Part shown: piece after piece, positions 14,429-24,670 of the stretch
Position numbering within the stretch: the first letter of the stretch is position 1
Layout of the letters: each line of letters opens with the position of its first letter
Source: Clostridia bacterium
GTDB lineage: Bacteria > Bacillota > Clostridia > Christensenellales > Borkfalkiaceae
DNA length: 43,000 nt
Assembly (NCBI GenBank): GCA_017399035.1
Contig: JAFQEM010000016.1
Location: forward strand, 1-43,000
Reading direction: 5' to 3'
Translations under genes and position numbers: made by a program
Notes under the pieces: model-generated
The model's input: the letters and a program-made list of their open reading frames with translations, nothing else
The model's database searches: none
Told to the model about the DNA's origin: nothing

Positions 14429-15961
14429 ATGACTAATGAAAAAATGACTAAAACGTTATCCGACGAAAAGATTATTCAAATTGAAAATCTTACGAGAAGA
14501 TTTGAAGATGGTGTGGTTGCTGTAGACGATATAAGTTTTTACGTGCGAAAAGGCGAATTCGTAACCTTTTTAGGTCCGTCTGGATGCGGAAAAACCACAA
14601 CTCTTCGTATGATAGCGGGCTTTGATAAACCTACTTCGGGTAGAATTTTACTTAATGGTGAAGATATTAGTTATTTGCCACCTAATAAACGACCTATAAA
14701 CACGGTGTTCCAACGCTACGCACTTTTTCCGCATCTCAACGTTTACGATAATATTGCGTTTGGGCTTAAACTAAAAAAAGTTAAAGTAACTTACCGTGAT
14801 AAAGATGGCAACGAGATTGAAAAGGTTGAAAAATTAAAGAAGTGGGAAATAACTGCAAAAGTTCAAAAGGCGTTAAAAATGGTTGACCTTGAAGGTTTTG
14901 AAAAACGCAGTGTATCTACGCTTTCTGGTGGTCAACAACAAAGAGTTGCTATTGCGCGTGCAATAGTCAACGAGCCAAAAATTCTTCTTTTAGACGAACC
15001 TTTGGGCGCTTTGGACCTAAAGATGAGAAAAGATATGCAACTTGAACTTAAAGAGATGCATAAAAAACTTGGCATAACCTTTATATACGTTACGCACGAC
15101 CAAGAAGAGGCTTTGACAATGAGTGATACTATAGTGGTTATGAAAGACGGCGTAATTCAACAAATAGGCACACCTACGGATATATATAACGAACCTAAAA
15201 ATTCTTTCGTTGCAGACTTTATAGGGGAAAGTAATATTTTTAGCGGAACTATAGTTGGAAAGAAAAAGGTTAGATTTATAAATCATAATTTTGACTGTGT
15301 AGACGATTTTGCCGTAAATGAAAAGGTAGACGTTGTAGTTCGCCCAGAAGACATTGTTCTGGTTGATAAGGGGCAAGGGCAAGTTGACGGAAAGATTATT
15401 AGTTCGATATTTAAAGGCGTTCATTATGAAATGGTGATGCTTGTTGGTAAAACGGAAATAGTAATTCAAGATACGGTAGAAAGAAAAGTTGGGGAAGAAG
15501 TGAGCCTTAAAATCCAACCCAACGATATTCACATAATGGAAAAAGAATTTTCGTCTAATAAATACGACGGATATATTACAAAACGCAATACCGTATGTTT
15601 TGGCGACGGAGAGTTTGAGTGTGACGTAACCCAACTTTATCCTAATTCAATTTTAGACGAAGAGGGCTATTTGATTACGGAAGAGGGGGATAGAATAGAC
15701 CTTACTGACGTAGACGTAGAAGTAGAAGTGGGGCTTAAAGACATTGAAATAAGCGACGACGCGGACAAGGGCGGAGCAATAGGAAATATTGTTTCAATGA
15801 TTTATAAAGGCGACCACTATCAACTTATAGTACGCACTGATGAAAATGAAGAAGATTTTGTTTTTGATACAGAAGACACTTGGAACGAAAACGACAGGGT
15901 AAGCGTAATCATTCCTAAAGAAAAGATTAAACTAAAGATAAAACAGGAGATTAAAAGATGA
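14429..15961 (+). CDS. potA: Spermidine/putrescine ABC transporter ATPase PotA, long form
   Basis: This is the ATPase of a polyamine importer. Walker [10 protein letters not shown] is at residues 49-57, the Q-loop is in [12 protein letters not shown], the signature LSGGQQQR at 165-172, Walker B ILLLDEP near 187-193 and the switch histidine in [10 protein letters not shown]. At 510 residues it is about 130 longer than usual. The additional length comes from two successive TOBE-like regulatory segments: one around [29 protein letters not shown], the other around [41 protein letters not shown] precedes the ATG. It is the first gene of potABCD and overlaps potB by four bases. Substrate assignment rests on the operon and on PotD. 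Confidence 0.92.
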   Translation: MTNEKMTKTLSDEKIIQIENLTRRFEDGVVAVDDISFYVRKGEFVTFLGPSGCGKTTTLRMIAGFDKPTSGRILLNGEDISYLPPNKRPINTVFQRYALFPHLNVYDNIAFGLKLKKVKVTYRDKDGNEIEKVEKLKKWEITAKVQKALKMVDLEGFEKRSVSTLSGGQQQRVAIARAIVNEPKILLLDEPLGALDLKMRKDMQLELKEMHKKLGITFIYVTHDQEEALTMSDTIVVMKDGVIQQIGTPTDIYNEPKNSFVADFIGESNIFSGTIVGKKKVRFINHNFDCVDDFAVNEKVDVVVRPEDIVLVDKGQGQVDGKIISSIFKGVHYEMVMLVGKTEIVIQDTVERKVGEEVSLKIQPNDIHIMEKEFSSNKYDGYITKRNTVCFGDGEFECDVTQLYPNSILDEEGYLITEEGDRIDLTDVDVEVEVGLKDIEISDDADKGGAIGNIVSMIYKGDHYQLIVRTDENEEDFVFDTEDTWNENDRVSVIIPKEKIKLKIKQEIKR

Positions 15962-16797
15962 CGGAAAAGGACTTTATTCAAGAAAAGGCTATGAGAAACA
16001 ATAAGTTTCGACTTTCCTTTTCTAGAAAACAGTTGTGTTTACCTTATGGTGTTTTTCTTGCTCTGTTTGTCGTTTTACCTTTGCTTTTAATTGTGTTCTA
16101 TTCTTTTACTGATAAAGACGGCGGATTTTCGTTTAATAACTTTATAAGGTTTTTTTCTAGCGCAACTACTCTAACCACGGTTATAATAAGCGTGCTTATT
16201 GCGCTTGCAACAACTATAATATGCATACTTTTGGCTTATCCCGTTGCGTATATACTTGCTCGTAGCAATTTAAATCGCGGTGGAACTTTATTGTTACTTT
16301 TTATTATGCCTATGTGGATAAATTTTGTACTTCGCGCAATGGCAATGAAAGATTTGTTAACAATAATAGGCGTGTTTGGATTTAATAATTACGTGAACGT
16401 TATAATAGGTATGGTTTACGACTATTTGCCATTTATGGTTTTACCGTTATATACGGTGCTTTCTAAAATGGACAAAAGTTACGTTGAGGCAAGTAAAGAT
16501 TTAGGCGCAAACGCTTTTCACACTTTTACTAAAGCAACGCTTCCGTTGTCAATGTCAGGGATTGCAAGTGGCGTAACGATGGTATTTATGCCAACTATGA
16601 CTTGTTACGTAATTTCTGATACTTTCGGTAACGGACTTATAACTATAATAGGTAAACTTATTGACGAACAGTTTACAACCTTCCAAAACTGGAATTTAGG
16701 CTCTGCAATGGCTATGGTTTTACTTGTGATTATGCTTGTGTCAATGTGGGTAACTGGTGCGTTCAAAAGTGAAGATACAAGGGGGAATAATCTATAA
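15958..16797 (+). CDS. potB: Polyamine ABC transporter permease PotB
   Basis: A 279-residue permease with six transmembrane segments. The binding-protein-dependent permease signature (EAA loop) reads [28 protein letters not shown], the coupling helix that docks on PotA. The N-terminal cytosolic lead ([21 protein letters not shown]) precedes the first helix [23 protein letters not shown]. It overlaps potA (ATGA) and potC (one base), so the three cytoplasmic and membrane components are translationally coupled. Confidence 0.92.
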   Translation: MTEKDFIQEKAMRNNKFRLSFSRKQLCLPYGVFLALFVVLPLLLIVFYSFTDKDGGFSFNNFIRFFSSATTLTTVIISVLIALATTIICILLAYPVAYILARSNLNRGGTLLLLFIMPMWINFVLRAMAMKDLLTIIGVFGFNNYVNVIIGMVYDYLPFMVLPLYTVLSKMDKSYVEASKDLGANAFHTFTKATLPLSMSGIASGVTMVFMPTMTCYVISDTFGNGLITIIGKLIDEQFTTFQNWNLGSAMAMVLLVIMLVSMWVTGAFKSEDTRGNNL

Positions 16798-17597
16798 TGA
16801 AAAAGTTTTTTCAAATATTTTATATCGCCTTGATTTTACTCTTTATCTATGCGCCCATTTTCACTTTGGTGCTTTATAGTTTTGTAGATTCGCCTGTAGT
16901 TAGTATAAGGCAAGCGTTTGAAATAGGTTTTTCATTTGACCTATACGTTAAACTTTTTAACGACGCATCACTTATGAAAATCGTTTGGGATACGCTATTT
17001 TTAGCATTACTCGTAGCAGTTCTTGCAACCCTTTTGGGAACGCTTGGCGCAATAGGTATATTTTATAGCAAAGGTAAATTTGGAAAAGGTGTTTCCGCTG
17101 CGTCTAGAATACCCGTTATAAATGCAGAAATAGTTACGGCTGTTGCTCTAGTTTTGTTATTTGCATTTGTGTTTAAAGAAAGCCGTTCGTATTTTGCAAT
17201 GGTTATAGGTCATTTGGTAATAACAACGCCTTTCGTGGTACTATCTATTATTCCAAAATTAAAACAAATGGATTCTAATCTATACGAAGCCGCTCTTGAC
17301 CTAGGCGCATCACCGTTTGGGGCGTTAGTAAAAGTTGTAATACCTGAAATTTTATCGGGTATTTTGAGCGGATTTATGCTTGCAATAACGCTTTCTTTAG
17401 ACGATTATATTATATCTGCATATACTAAACCTGCAGGTTTTGATACCATATCAACTTACGTTTACGGCGCAATGGCAAAGTCTAACGCAAATTCATCATT
17501 GCCAGCACTTCGCGCTCTTTCGGCTATAATATTCGTCGTTATAATTTTGGTTGTTGTTGGCAAAAATATTTATTCAAGAAGGAGGGAAAGCAAATGA
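16797..17597 (+). CDS. potC: Polyamine ABC transporter permease PotC
   Basis: The second permease of the pair, 266 residues and six membrane segments. Its EAA loop is LYEAALDLGASPFGALVKVVIPEILSGI, and SLDDYIISAYTKPAG matches the PotC family block in which most members have S-x-D-D-F/Y-v-I. It overlaps potB by one base and potD by four. Together PotB and PotC form the membrane channel. Confidence 0.92.
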   Translation: MKKFFQIFYIALILLFIYAPIFTLVLYSFVDSPVVSIRQAFEIGFSFDLYVKLFNDASLMKIVWDTLFLALLVAVLATLLGTLGAIGIFYSKGKFGKGVSAASRIPVINAEIVTAVALVLLFAFVFKESRSYFAMVIGHLVITTPFVVLSIIPKLKQMDSNLYEAALDLGASPFGALVKVVIPEILSGILSGFMLAITLSLDDYIISAYTKPAGFDTISTYVYGAMAKSNANSSLPALRALSAIIFVVIILVVVGKNIYSRRRESK

Positions 17598-19126
17598 TAA
17601 AAAGACTTTTTTCACTTCTTCTGGTTTTAGTTATGTTGTTGCCCACGTTTAGTGCGTTTGGTTGCACAAAGACAAACGGAAATACAAACGTAATTAGGGT
17701 ATGTAATTGTGAAGATTACATAGACGAAGGTTTGCTTTTAGAGTTTGAACAAGAAACTGGAATTACTGTAGAATATTCAACTTACGGTACTAATGAAAAT
17801 TTATATAACGAGTTGGTTATCAATCCAAATAGTTACGATTTAGTTGTACCGTCAGAGTATATGATTGAAAAACTTGCAGAAGAGGGCAGAATACAAAAAC
17901 TCGACTTCACTAAACTTTCAGGATATAAAGCAAACGTTTCGCCATATATTCAAAATAGACTTGATAACCTTAAATTTACCGTTAAAGACGGTGAATACGT
18001 AGGGGAAGAAGTTGCCCTTTCAGAATTTATGGTAGGTTATATGTGGGGAACTATGGGTTGGGTATATAATACCGAATACGTAACTAAAGAAGAAGTTTCT
18101 TCTTGGGGTGGCGTGTTTGAAAATCCTGCCCTTTCAAAAAAGATTACTATAAAAGACGCAGTAAGAGATTCTTTCTTAGTTGGTCTTGCGCTCGTTTACA
18201 AACAAGATTTAATAAATGCAAGCGACAACGCTACAATTACTGAAATATTAAATAGAACTCAACAGATAGACGTTGACAGAGTAGGCGAAAAACTTTCTTC
18301 AATAAAGCCTATGCTTTACGGCTTTGAAGTTGACAGTGGCAAAAACGATATAGTTTTAGGCAATATTAACGCCTACGTTGCGTGGAGTGGCGACGCTGCT
18401 TACGCCATTGACGTTGCCGCAGGTGAAGTAGAAGATGATGACGGCACTTATTTAGAGGGCGATTCTATAAGAGATTTAAGTTATTCAATACCTCAAGAGG
18501 GGTCTAACATTTGGTTTGATGGTTTCGTTATGCCGTCATCAAGTAGAAATTATGACGCCGTTTATAAGTTTTTAGAATTTATTTCTCGCCCTGAAAACGT
18601 TTATAGAAATATGAACTATACGGGATACACCAGTATGGTTGTCGGGGGAGATTTTGCAGAACCTATAATTGATGAAGACGGTAACACGTTTAATAACTTA
18701 TACGACGCAGTTTTTCTCGGTTGGTTTGACGAGTCTGAAGACCTAGAAGTTGGCGAAGGGAAAACGGTTGATTTTTCTTATCTTTTCGGTGTGCCAGCAA
18801 ATACTTATACAGTTACAGTATCTGAAGAGAGTTACGGAAGACTTATTGCTCAATATCCCACTGAAGATATAGTTGCCCGTTGCGCTATTATGAATAATTT
18901 TGACAGTGATACGCTTATGGTTATAAATGATATGTGGGAAAAAGTTAAAGGTGAAACCTTTGACTTATGGCTGATAATTTTAATTGTTGCATTAGTAGTT
19001 TTACTTGCAATAGCAATAGTCGTATTAAGAAATAAAGATAAAATTTTCAAAACAGAATTTATAGCAGTTCAAACAAAACCTCGTAAAAAAGGGTATAAAG
19101 TGGTAAAAATTGAAGAATTATCTTAA
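17594..19126 (+). CDS. potD: Polyamine-binding protein PotD with C-terminal membrane anchor
   Basis: Extracellular substrate-binding protein of the importer. A lipoprotein-like signal peptide (MIKRLFSLLLVLVMLLPTFSAFGC) puts the lipidated cysteine at about residue 24. The periplasmic-binding fold starts with IRVCNCEDYIDEGLLLEFEQETGITVEYSTYGTNENLYNEL, like PotD/PotF, and includes VAWSGDAAYAI and NIWFDGFVMPSSSRNYDAVYKFLEFI. The 510-residue length is well above the usual 340-370. The surplus includes an extra lobe near the end and a clear transmembrane helix (WLIILIVALVVLLAIAIVVL, about 458-478) with a basic cytosolic tail. A lipid anchor plus a C-terminal helix is unusual for PotD. Confidence 0.9.
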   Translation: MIKRLFSLLLVLVMLLPTFSAFGCTKTNGNTNVIRVCNCEDYIDEGLLLEFEQETGITVEYSTYGTNENLYNELVINPNSYDLVVPSEYMIEKLAEEGRIQKLDFTKLSGYKANVSPYIQNRLDNLKFTVKDGEYVGEEVALSEFMVGYMWGTMGWVYNTEYVTKEEVSSWGGVFENPALSKKITIKDAVRDSFLVGLALVYKQDLINASDNATITEILNRTQQIDVDRVGEKLSSIKPMLYGFEVDSGKNDIVLGNINAYVAWSGDAAYAIDVAAGEVEDDDGTYLEGDSIRDLSYSIPQEGSNIWFDGFVMPSSSRNYDAVYKFLEFISRPENVYRNMNYTGYTSMVVGGDFAEPIIDEDGNTFNNLYDAVFLGWFDESEDLEVGEGKTVDFSYLFGVPANTYTVTVSEESYGRLIAQYPTEDIVARCAIMNNFDSDTLMVINDMWEKVKGETFDLWLIILIVALVVLLAIAIVVLRNKDKIFKTEFIAVQTKPRKKGYKVVKIEELS

Positions 19127-19136
19127 AGGAGTAAAT

Positions 19137-19910
19137 ATGGAAAATTTAAGAAATAAAAAGTGTTTTATATGCGATATGGACGGTGTTATCTATCACGGAA
19201 ACCGCTTAATATCCGGTGTTAAAGAATTTGTTGAGTGGCTAGATAAAACTGGAAAGAACTTTTTATTTTTAACTAATAGTTCAGAGCGTTCACCAAGAGA
19301 ACTTAAAGAAAAACTTGCGCGTATGGGGCTAAACGTTGGTGAAGAGCATTTTTATACAAGCGCGCTAGCAACTGCATCATTTCTTAAAAGTCAATGCCCA
19401 AACGGTTCAGTTTACGTTATCGGCGAACCAGGGCTAACTAACGCGTTATACGAAGCAGGGTTTTCTATGAACGATATAAATCCAGATTACGTTGTTTTTG
19501 GCGAAACTCGTTCATTAAATTATGAAAAAATAGAAAAAGCTGTAAAACTCGTTTTGAACGGCGCAAAACTTATCGGCACTAACAGTGATTTAACTGCAAA
19601 AGTTGAAAGTGGAATAATACCTGCTTGTCGCGCGCTAATATCTTCTATTGAAATGACTACTGGAAGAAACGCTTATTTTATAGGTAAACCTAATCCGCTT
19701 ATGATGCGCCACGCTCTTAAAAAATTAGATTGCCATAGAGTTGACGCCGCAATAATAGGGGATAGAATGGATACTGATATCCTTGCAGGGATAGAGAGTG
19801 AGTTAGATACCGTGCTTGTGCTTACTGGAGTAACCGATAAAGAAGATTTGGTTAAATACGCATACGGTCCCAAATACGTATTAAACGACGTTGGCGAATT
19901 AGTTCCGTAA
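19137..19910 (+). CDS. HAD-family phosphatase, NagD-like
   Basis: A haloacid-dehalogenase phosphatase of subfamily IIA (NagD/AraL-like), 257 residues from ATG 19137. Motif I is CDMDGVIYHG with the nucleophile aspartate, motif II LFLTNSSERSP, motif III the lysine of GKPNPLMM, and motif IV IIGDRMDTDI. The class dephosphorylates nucleoside monophosphates or sugar phosphates; the substrate here is unknown. The start is chosen because AAAGGAG at 19125-19131 sits six bases ahead. An earlier ATG at 19110 would overlap potD. It is ten bases after potD and probably in the same transcript, with a shared bidirectional terminator behind. Confidence 0.88.
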   Translation: MENLRNKKCFICDMDGVIYHGNRLISGVKEFVEWLDKTGKNFLFLTNSSERSPRELKEKLARMGLNVGEEHFYTSALATASFLKSQCPNGSVYVIGEPGLTNALYEAGFSMNDINPDYVVFGETRSLNYEKIEKAVKLVLNGAKLIGTNSDLTAKVESGIIPACRALISSIEMTTGRNAYFIGKPNPLMMRHALKKLDCHRVDAAIIGDRMDTDILAGIESELDTVLVLTGVTDKEDLVKYAYGPKYVLNDVGELVP

Positions 19911-19929
19911 ATAATAAGATAAATTAAAA

Positions 19930-19963
19930 AAACTCCGCAACAAAATTGTTGCGGAGTTTTTTT
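19930..19963. terminator. Bidirectional terminator between the pot/HAD and exporter operons
   Basis: ACTCCGCAACAA (19932-19943) pairs with TTGTTGCGGAGT (19946-19957), flanked by an A tract on the left and TTTTTT on the right. It serves the converging genes on both strands. Confidence 0.9.
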
Positions 19964-20828
19964 AATAGTCCCATTTGGGAATGTATTTTTCATCTGCGCT
20001 TTCAAATTCTTGATAGAACATTTTTTCTATGCCCAAAGCGATTGCATAATCCATTACCGTATCATATTCACGCCTTGTGATTTTTCTTTTTAGTTCAGGG
20101 AAACTTTCTAATTCACCAAAGGGCGTGTATTGACTCATAACGTTTATGTAAGCCTTGTCTTTAATGTTAGCATACCAGTCAAGAATTTTTTTGCTATCGC
20201 TCGTGCATTGTGGCAAAACTAAATGTCTAACAACAACGCCTTGTCTTATAAGCCCGTTATTATCAAATATAAGGGGTTTACTGTCAATCATAAAACTAAC
20301 GGCTTTGCTTGCAACTTCAAAATAATTTTCTTTACCCGTATATCTTTTAGCAATAGCAGGTGAGAAGTACTTAACGTCTGGTAAATAAACGTCAACGTAA
20401 TAGTTTAATTGCTCTATAATTTCTATATTTTCATAGCCGTGAGTGTTGTAAACGATAGGAATATTTGGCCTATAAATTTTTAACGCCTCAATAATTTTAT
20501 TTGAATAATGCGTTGGGTTTACTAAATTTATATTATGCGCGCCTTCGTCTTCTAATTTTTTAAAAATATCGGCAAGTTCATTTACGGATATTTCTTTTCC
20601 TCTTAAATTTCTTGAAAGTTCAAAATTTTGGCAAAAAACACATTTTAGAGAACACCCACAAAAAAATATAGTACCCGACCCTTTAGTTCCGCTAATGATA
20701 GGTTCTTCAAAGGGGTGTAAGTAAAATTTTGCAATGCGAATTTTTGAATCAGTTCCGCAAGCGCCCTTTTTTAGTTCTTTATCTATTTTGCAAAGGTTAG
20801 GGCATAGATTACATTGATTATTATTCAA
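19962..20828 (-). CDS. Radical SAM protein, PflA-like (COG1313 type)
   Basis: A radical SAM enzyme: the C-x3-C-x2-C cluster motif is CSLKCVFC, followed by QNFELSRNLRGKEIS. An extra N-terminal cysteine set (CNLCPNLC and GACG) precedes it, as in proteins annotated as pyruvate formate-lyase-activating-enzyme-like oxidoreductases of unknown substrate. The TTG at 20828 is used as start (about 288 residues) because GGGAG lies ten bases before it and it overlaps the exporter gene by only eight bases. The ATG at 20903 would overlap it by 83 bases. It appears to be the last gene of the tetR-exporter transcript, although a functional link is not evident. Confidence 0.8.
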   Translation of the reverse strand: MNNNQCNLCPNLCKIDKELKKGACGTDSKIRIAKFYLHPFEEPIISGTKGSGTIFFCGCSLKCVFCQNFELSRNLRGKEISVNELADIFKKLEDEGAHNINLVNPTHYSNKIIEALKIYRPNIPIVYNTHGYENIEIIEQLNYYVDVYLPDVKYFSPAIAKRYTGKENYFEVASKAVSFMIDSKPLIFDNNGLIRQGVVVRHLVLPQCTSDSKKILDWYANIKDKAYINVMSQYTPFGELESFPELKRKITRREYDTVMDYAIALGIEKMFYQEFESADEKYIPKWDY

Positions 20829-22779
20829 GTTCAAATGCTCCCGTATATAATTGATAATACTTTCCACGTTTTTTAATAAGTTCGTCGTGTGAACCACGTT
20901 CAATAATATTACCGTGGTCTAAAACCATAATAACGTCAGAATTTCTAACCGTTGAAAGCCTATGTGCAATAACGAAAACCGTTCTACCTTGCATAAGTTG
21001 GTCAGTTCCTTTCTGAACTAAAAGTTCAGTTCTAGTATCAATAGAAGAGGTTGCCTCGTCAAGAATCATAACGGGCGCGTCTTTAACAGTAGCGCGAGCG
21101 ATTGAAAGCAGTTGTCTTTGACCTTGAGAAAGGTTAGCGCCGTCTTGGGTGAGCATTGTGTTATATCCGTTTGGTAAACGTGAAATGAAGTCGTGGGCAT
21201 AAGCAAGTTTGGCGGCTTCAATGCATTCTTCGTCTGTTGCTGAAAGTCTACCGTAACGTATGTTTTCCATAACTGTACCTGTAAACAAGTTGGTGTCTTG
21301 AAGAACAATGCCTAAAGAACGGCGTAAATCTGCTTTCTTTATTTTATTTATGTTTATTCCGTCGTAACGAATTTTACCGTCCGCTATATCGTAGAAACGG
21401 TTAATCAGGTTGGTTATGGTTGTTTTACCCGCGCCAGTTGCACCAACGAAAGCAATTTTTTGACCAGGGTGTGCGTACAAAGAAATGTTGTGAAGTACAA
21501 TTTTTTCTGGTACGTATCCAAAATCTACGTCAAAAAGTTGAATATCGCCCTTGAGTTGAGTATAGGTAATTGTGCCGTCAGCCTTGTGTGGGTGTTTCCA
21601 CGCCCAAAGCCCCGTGCGCTCTTCCGTTTCGGTTATTGTTCCATCTTCGGCAATATTGCAACGAACCAAAGTAACGTAACCTTCATCAGTTTCAGATTGT
21701 TCATCAATTAAATCAAACAGTCTTGATGCGCCTGCCAAACCCATTACTATTGCGTTTATTTGTTGTGAAGATTGAGAAATTTGCCCTGTAAACTGTTTAC
21801 TAATAGGCAAAAATGCGATAATCGTTAAAAGAAAGGTCGCCGAGTTTTCAACTTTTCCTATAATCGTAACGTTGTTAATGTTTAAGGCGATAAGCAAGCC
21901 ACCTATGAAGGCAAGCAAAACGTATAATATGTTGCCTAGGTTTCCCATAATAGGCATAAGTATATTTGCAAAGGTATGCGCGCTAGTAGCATCTCTGCAA
22001 AGTTGGTCGTTCTTTTGGTCAAAAGAAGTTTTACTTTCATCTTCGTGGCAGAAAACTTTTACGACTTTTTGACCTTGAATCATCTCTTGAATAAAGCCTT
22101 CTTCACTACCAAGCGAAATTTGTTGTTTAACGAAATATTTTGCGCTGTTACCACCTACGACTTTAGTAACTAAAAACATAAAGCAAACGCCAACGAACAT
22201 AACCAAAGACAACCATATACTAGAAGTGAGCATAATAACTAACAACGTAGTAACGCTTATTAAAGATTGATATAAACTAGGTATACTTTGAGAAACTAGT
22301 TGTCTAGTTGCATCAGTATCGTTAGTGTAAGAACTCATTATATCGCCGGTTAAGTGAGTGTCAAAATACCTAATAGGCAAGGTTTGCATCTTATTAAAAA
22401 CGCTAGTGCGAAGTTGATGCAAGAAATTTTGTGTAACTTTTGCCATTGTGCGCGCTTGAATAAGGTTACAAATTGTAGAAGAGAGATAAACCGCGCCCAT
22501 AATTACAAAAAGCGTAATCAAACCTTTTAATGCTGCGTCAAGCCCGTCGCTTAAACCCGTTTGAATATTGAGCAAAAGTTGTTTAAGAAATAGGGAAGAG
22601 GTTACGCCTGAAATTGCGCTAACCGTAATGCAAACAAAAACTAGAGCAAGAGATGCTTTATTGTTTGTAAAAAGCAAGTTTAAAACACGCTTAAGAGTAC
22701 CTTTTTTTGCTTTTTGTTTTGGTCTGCCACGGAAACCACCACGTCCAGGACCGCCCCTCATAGGCATTGCTTTAGCCAT
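20821..22779 (-). CDS. ABC exporter half-transporter, canonical ATPase site
   Basis: The second subunit of a heterodimeric exporter, 652 residues: a Gly/Arg-rich N-terminus (PMRGGPGRGGFRGRP), six membrane helices, then an ATPase domain. Walker A is GATGAGKTT, the signature LSQGQRQ, Walker B MILDEATSSID with the catalytic glutamate, and the switch IAHRLSTV. An additional 40-residue stretch (CNIAEDGTITETEERTGLW and onward) lies between membrane and ATPase domains. ATG 22779 is preferred to 22815 because GGGAGGTGAT precedes it. It overlaps its partner gene by eight bases. Drug or lipid export is usual for the family; the substrate is unknown. Confidence 0.9.
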   Translation of the reverse strand: MAKAMPMRGGPGRGGFRGRPKQKAKKGTLKRVLNLLFTNNKASLALVFVCITVSAISGVTSSLFLKQLLLNIQTGLSDGLDAALKGLITLFVIMGAVYLSSTICNLIQARTMAKVTQNFLHQLRTSVFNKMQTLPIRYFDTHLTGDIMSSYTNDTDATRQLVSQSIPSLYQSLISVTTLLVIMLTSSIWLSLVMFVGVCFMFLVTKVVGGNSAKYFVKQQISLGSEEGFIQEMIQGQKVVKVFCHEDESKTSFDQKNDQLCRDATSAHTFANILMPIMGNLGNILYVLLAFIGGLLIALNINNVTIIGKVENSATFLLTIIAFLPISKQFTGQISQSSQQINAIVMGLAGASRLFDLIDEQSETDEGYVTLVRCNIAEDGTITETEERTGLWAWKHPHKADGTITYTQLKGDIQLFDVDFGYVPEKIVLHNISLYAHPGQKIAFVGATGAGKTTITNLINRFYDIADGKIRYDGININKIKKADLRRSLGIVLQDTNLFTGTVMENIRYGRLSATDEECIEAAKLAYAHDFISRLPNGYNTMLTQDGANLSQGQRQLLSIARATVKDAPVMILDEATSSIDTRTELLVQKGTDQLMQGRTVFVIAHRLSTVRNSDVIMVLDHGNIIERGSHDELIKKRGKYYQLYTGAFELE

Positions 22780-24670
22780 TGAAATCACCTCCCTTTTCTT
22801 GTTTGTTGCTTTCAACTTTGTTTTGTGATTTGTAAAGTTCTTGATAAATGTTGTTGCATTTTAAAAGTTCTTCGTGAGTACCCACCGCACTTATTGAACC
22901 GCCGTCCATAATGATAATTTTATCAGCATCTTCAACCGACGCAATACGCTGGGCTATGATAATTTTTGTAGTTTCAGGAATAAATTCTCTAAATGCTTTT
23001 CTTATTAGCGCGTCGGTTTTAGTATCAACTGCGCTAGTTGAATCGTCAAGTATAAGAATTTTAGGTTTTTTCAGCAAGGCTCTTGCGATACACAGCCTTT
23101 GCTTTTGACCACCAGAAACGTTTACGCCACCTTGTTCTATGTAGTGGTCGTATTTTTCAGGGAAGTTTTGTATAAATTCGTCTGCTTGCGCCAACTTACA
23201 AGCCTCAATAATTTCTTCGTCGGTTGCGTTTTTATTTCCCCATCTCATATTATCTTTAATTGTTCCAGAGAAAAGCACGTTCTTTTGTAAAACCATTGCA
23301 ACGGCATTTCTTAAAGAATCTAAATCGTAGTTTTTAACGTTTACGCCCGCTACGGTAAGTTCGCCTTCGCTTACGTCGTAAAGTCTAGGTATCAGTTGAA
23401 CTAAAGAAGTTTTGCTTGAACCAGTTGAACCTATAATTCCCACGGTTTCACCGCTCTTAATATTAAGATTTATATTAGATAGGGCATAACGCTCTGCGTT
23501 TTCTGAATATTTAAAGCAAACGTTGTTAAAGTTAATACTACCATCTGTAACTTCTGTTATAGCGTTTTCAGGTGAAATGATAGAGGGCTTTTCATTTATA
23601 ACTTCTGCAATACGCTTTATGCTTGCCGTTGACATAACTAATTGAACCATAATCATTGAAAGTATCATCAAACTCATAAGCATTTGGAAAGAGTATGTCA
23701 TAAAACTTTGAAGTTCGGTAATTTTCAATAATTGTTGGTTTGATTTAATAATCATTAGCGAGCCGAATACGTAAATTGCAATAAGCCCCGAATAAACGCA
23801 AAAGTTCATAAGTGGACCGTTAAATGCAATAATTCTTTCAGCCTTAATAAAATCGTCTCTAACGTTTTTACTTGCTTTGTCAAATTTTTCCTTTTCAAAA
23901 TCTTCTCTAACGTAAGATTTTACAACTCGCATACCGCTTATATTTTCTTCAACCGACTCGTTCATCTTATCGTATTTCTTAAATATTCTGTTAAAGAATG
24001 GTACGGCTTTGGTCATAATAAGTATTAAACCTATCGCAAGTATAGGCGTTGTACAAAGAAAAATTAGTGCCATCTGCGAATTTATAGTAAATGCCATCAC
24101 CATAGAGAAAATTAACATAAACGGTGAACGAACAGCCGTTCTTATAATCATCATATAACTCATTTCAACGTGCATAACGTCGGTGGTCATACGTGTGATA
24201 AGACTTGAAGAAGAAAATTTGTCTATATTAGAAAAAGAAAAGTCTTGAACCTTATAGTACATATCCTTTCTTAAGTTTTTTGCAAAACCACTTGATGCAA
24301 CTGCGCAACATCTGCCCGACAATGCACCGAACGTTAGCGAAAGAAAAGCGAGTATCAATAAACCTAAACCAAAGTATAAAATTGTGTTTAACAGCACTGG
24401 TTGTGAATTACCAAAAAGCCATTTTACAATTTTTACTGAAATGGGGTTAGGGTTCTCTAACACGTTGTTTTCAGTGAGCGCATAAACGTATTCAATAGCG
24501 CCTAAAAGCAAAGTCATAACGTAGGGTATAAGGCATTCTATAATAACTTCCATTGCCACGAAAAGAGGGGCTAGAATAGATGGCCTTTTATACTCTCTTA
24601 TTGATTTTGTTAAAGTTTTAACTGACGGAATAAATCCATTTGTTTGTTTGATTTTTTCAGTTTTCGTCAT
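22772..24670 (-). CDS. ABC exporter half-transporter, degenerate ATPase site
   Basis: The first subunit of the heterodimer, 632 residues with an N-terminal six-helix domain and a C-terminal ATPase. Walker A is GSTGSSKTS (the second conserved glycine replaced by serine), the signature VSGGQKQR, and Walker B ILILDDSTSAVD with aspartate in place of the catalytic glutamate. The switch-histidine position reads IAQRIAS, with glutamine for histidine. These changes are the hallmark of the non-catalytic partner in exporters such as TM287/288 and BmrCD. It overlaps tetR by four bases (ATGA), which places exporter and regulator in one transcript. Confidence 0.92.
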   Translation of the reverse strand: MTKTEKIKQTNGFIPSVKTLTKSIREYKRPSILAPLFVAMEVIIECLIPYVMTLLLGAIEYVYALTENNVLENPNPISVKIVKWLFGNSQPVLLNTILYFGLGLLILAFLSLTFGALSGRCCAVASSGFAKNLRKDMYYKVQDFSFSNIDKFSSSSLITRMTTDVMHVEMSYMMIIRTAVRSPFMLIFSMVMAFTINSQMALIFLCTTPILAIGLILIMTKAVPFFNRIFKKYDKMNESVEENISGMRVVKSYVREDFEKEKFDKASKNVRDDFIKAERIIAFNGPLMNFCVYSGLIAIYVFGSLMIIKSNQQLLKITELQSFMTYSFQMLMSLMILSMIMVQLVMSTASIKRIAEVINEKPSIISPENAITEVTDGSINFNNVCFKYSENAERYALSNINLNIKSGETVGIIGSTGSSKTSLVQLIPRLYDVSEGELTVAGVNVKNYDLDSLRNAVAMVLQKNVLFSGTIKDNMRWGNKNATDEEIIEACKLAQADEFIQNFPEKYDHYIEQGGVNVSGGQKQRLCIARALLKKPKILILDDSTSAVDTKTDALIRKAFREFIPETTKIIIAQRIASVEDADKIIIMDGGSISAVGTHEELLKCNNIYQELYKSQNKVESNKQEKGGDFNG

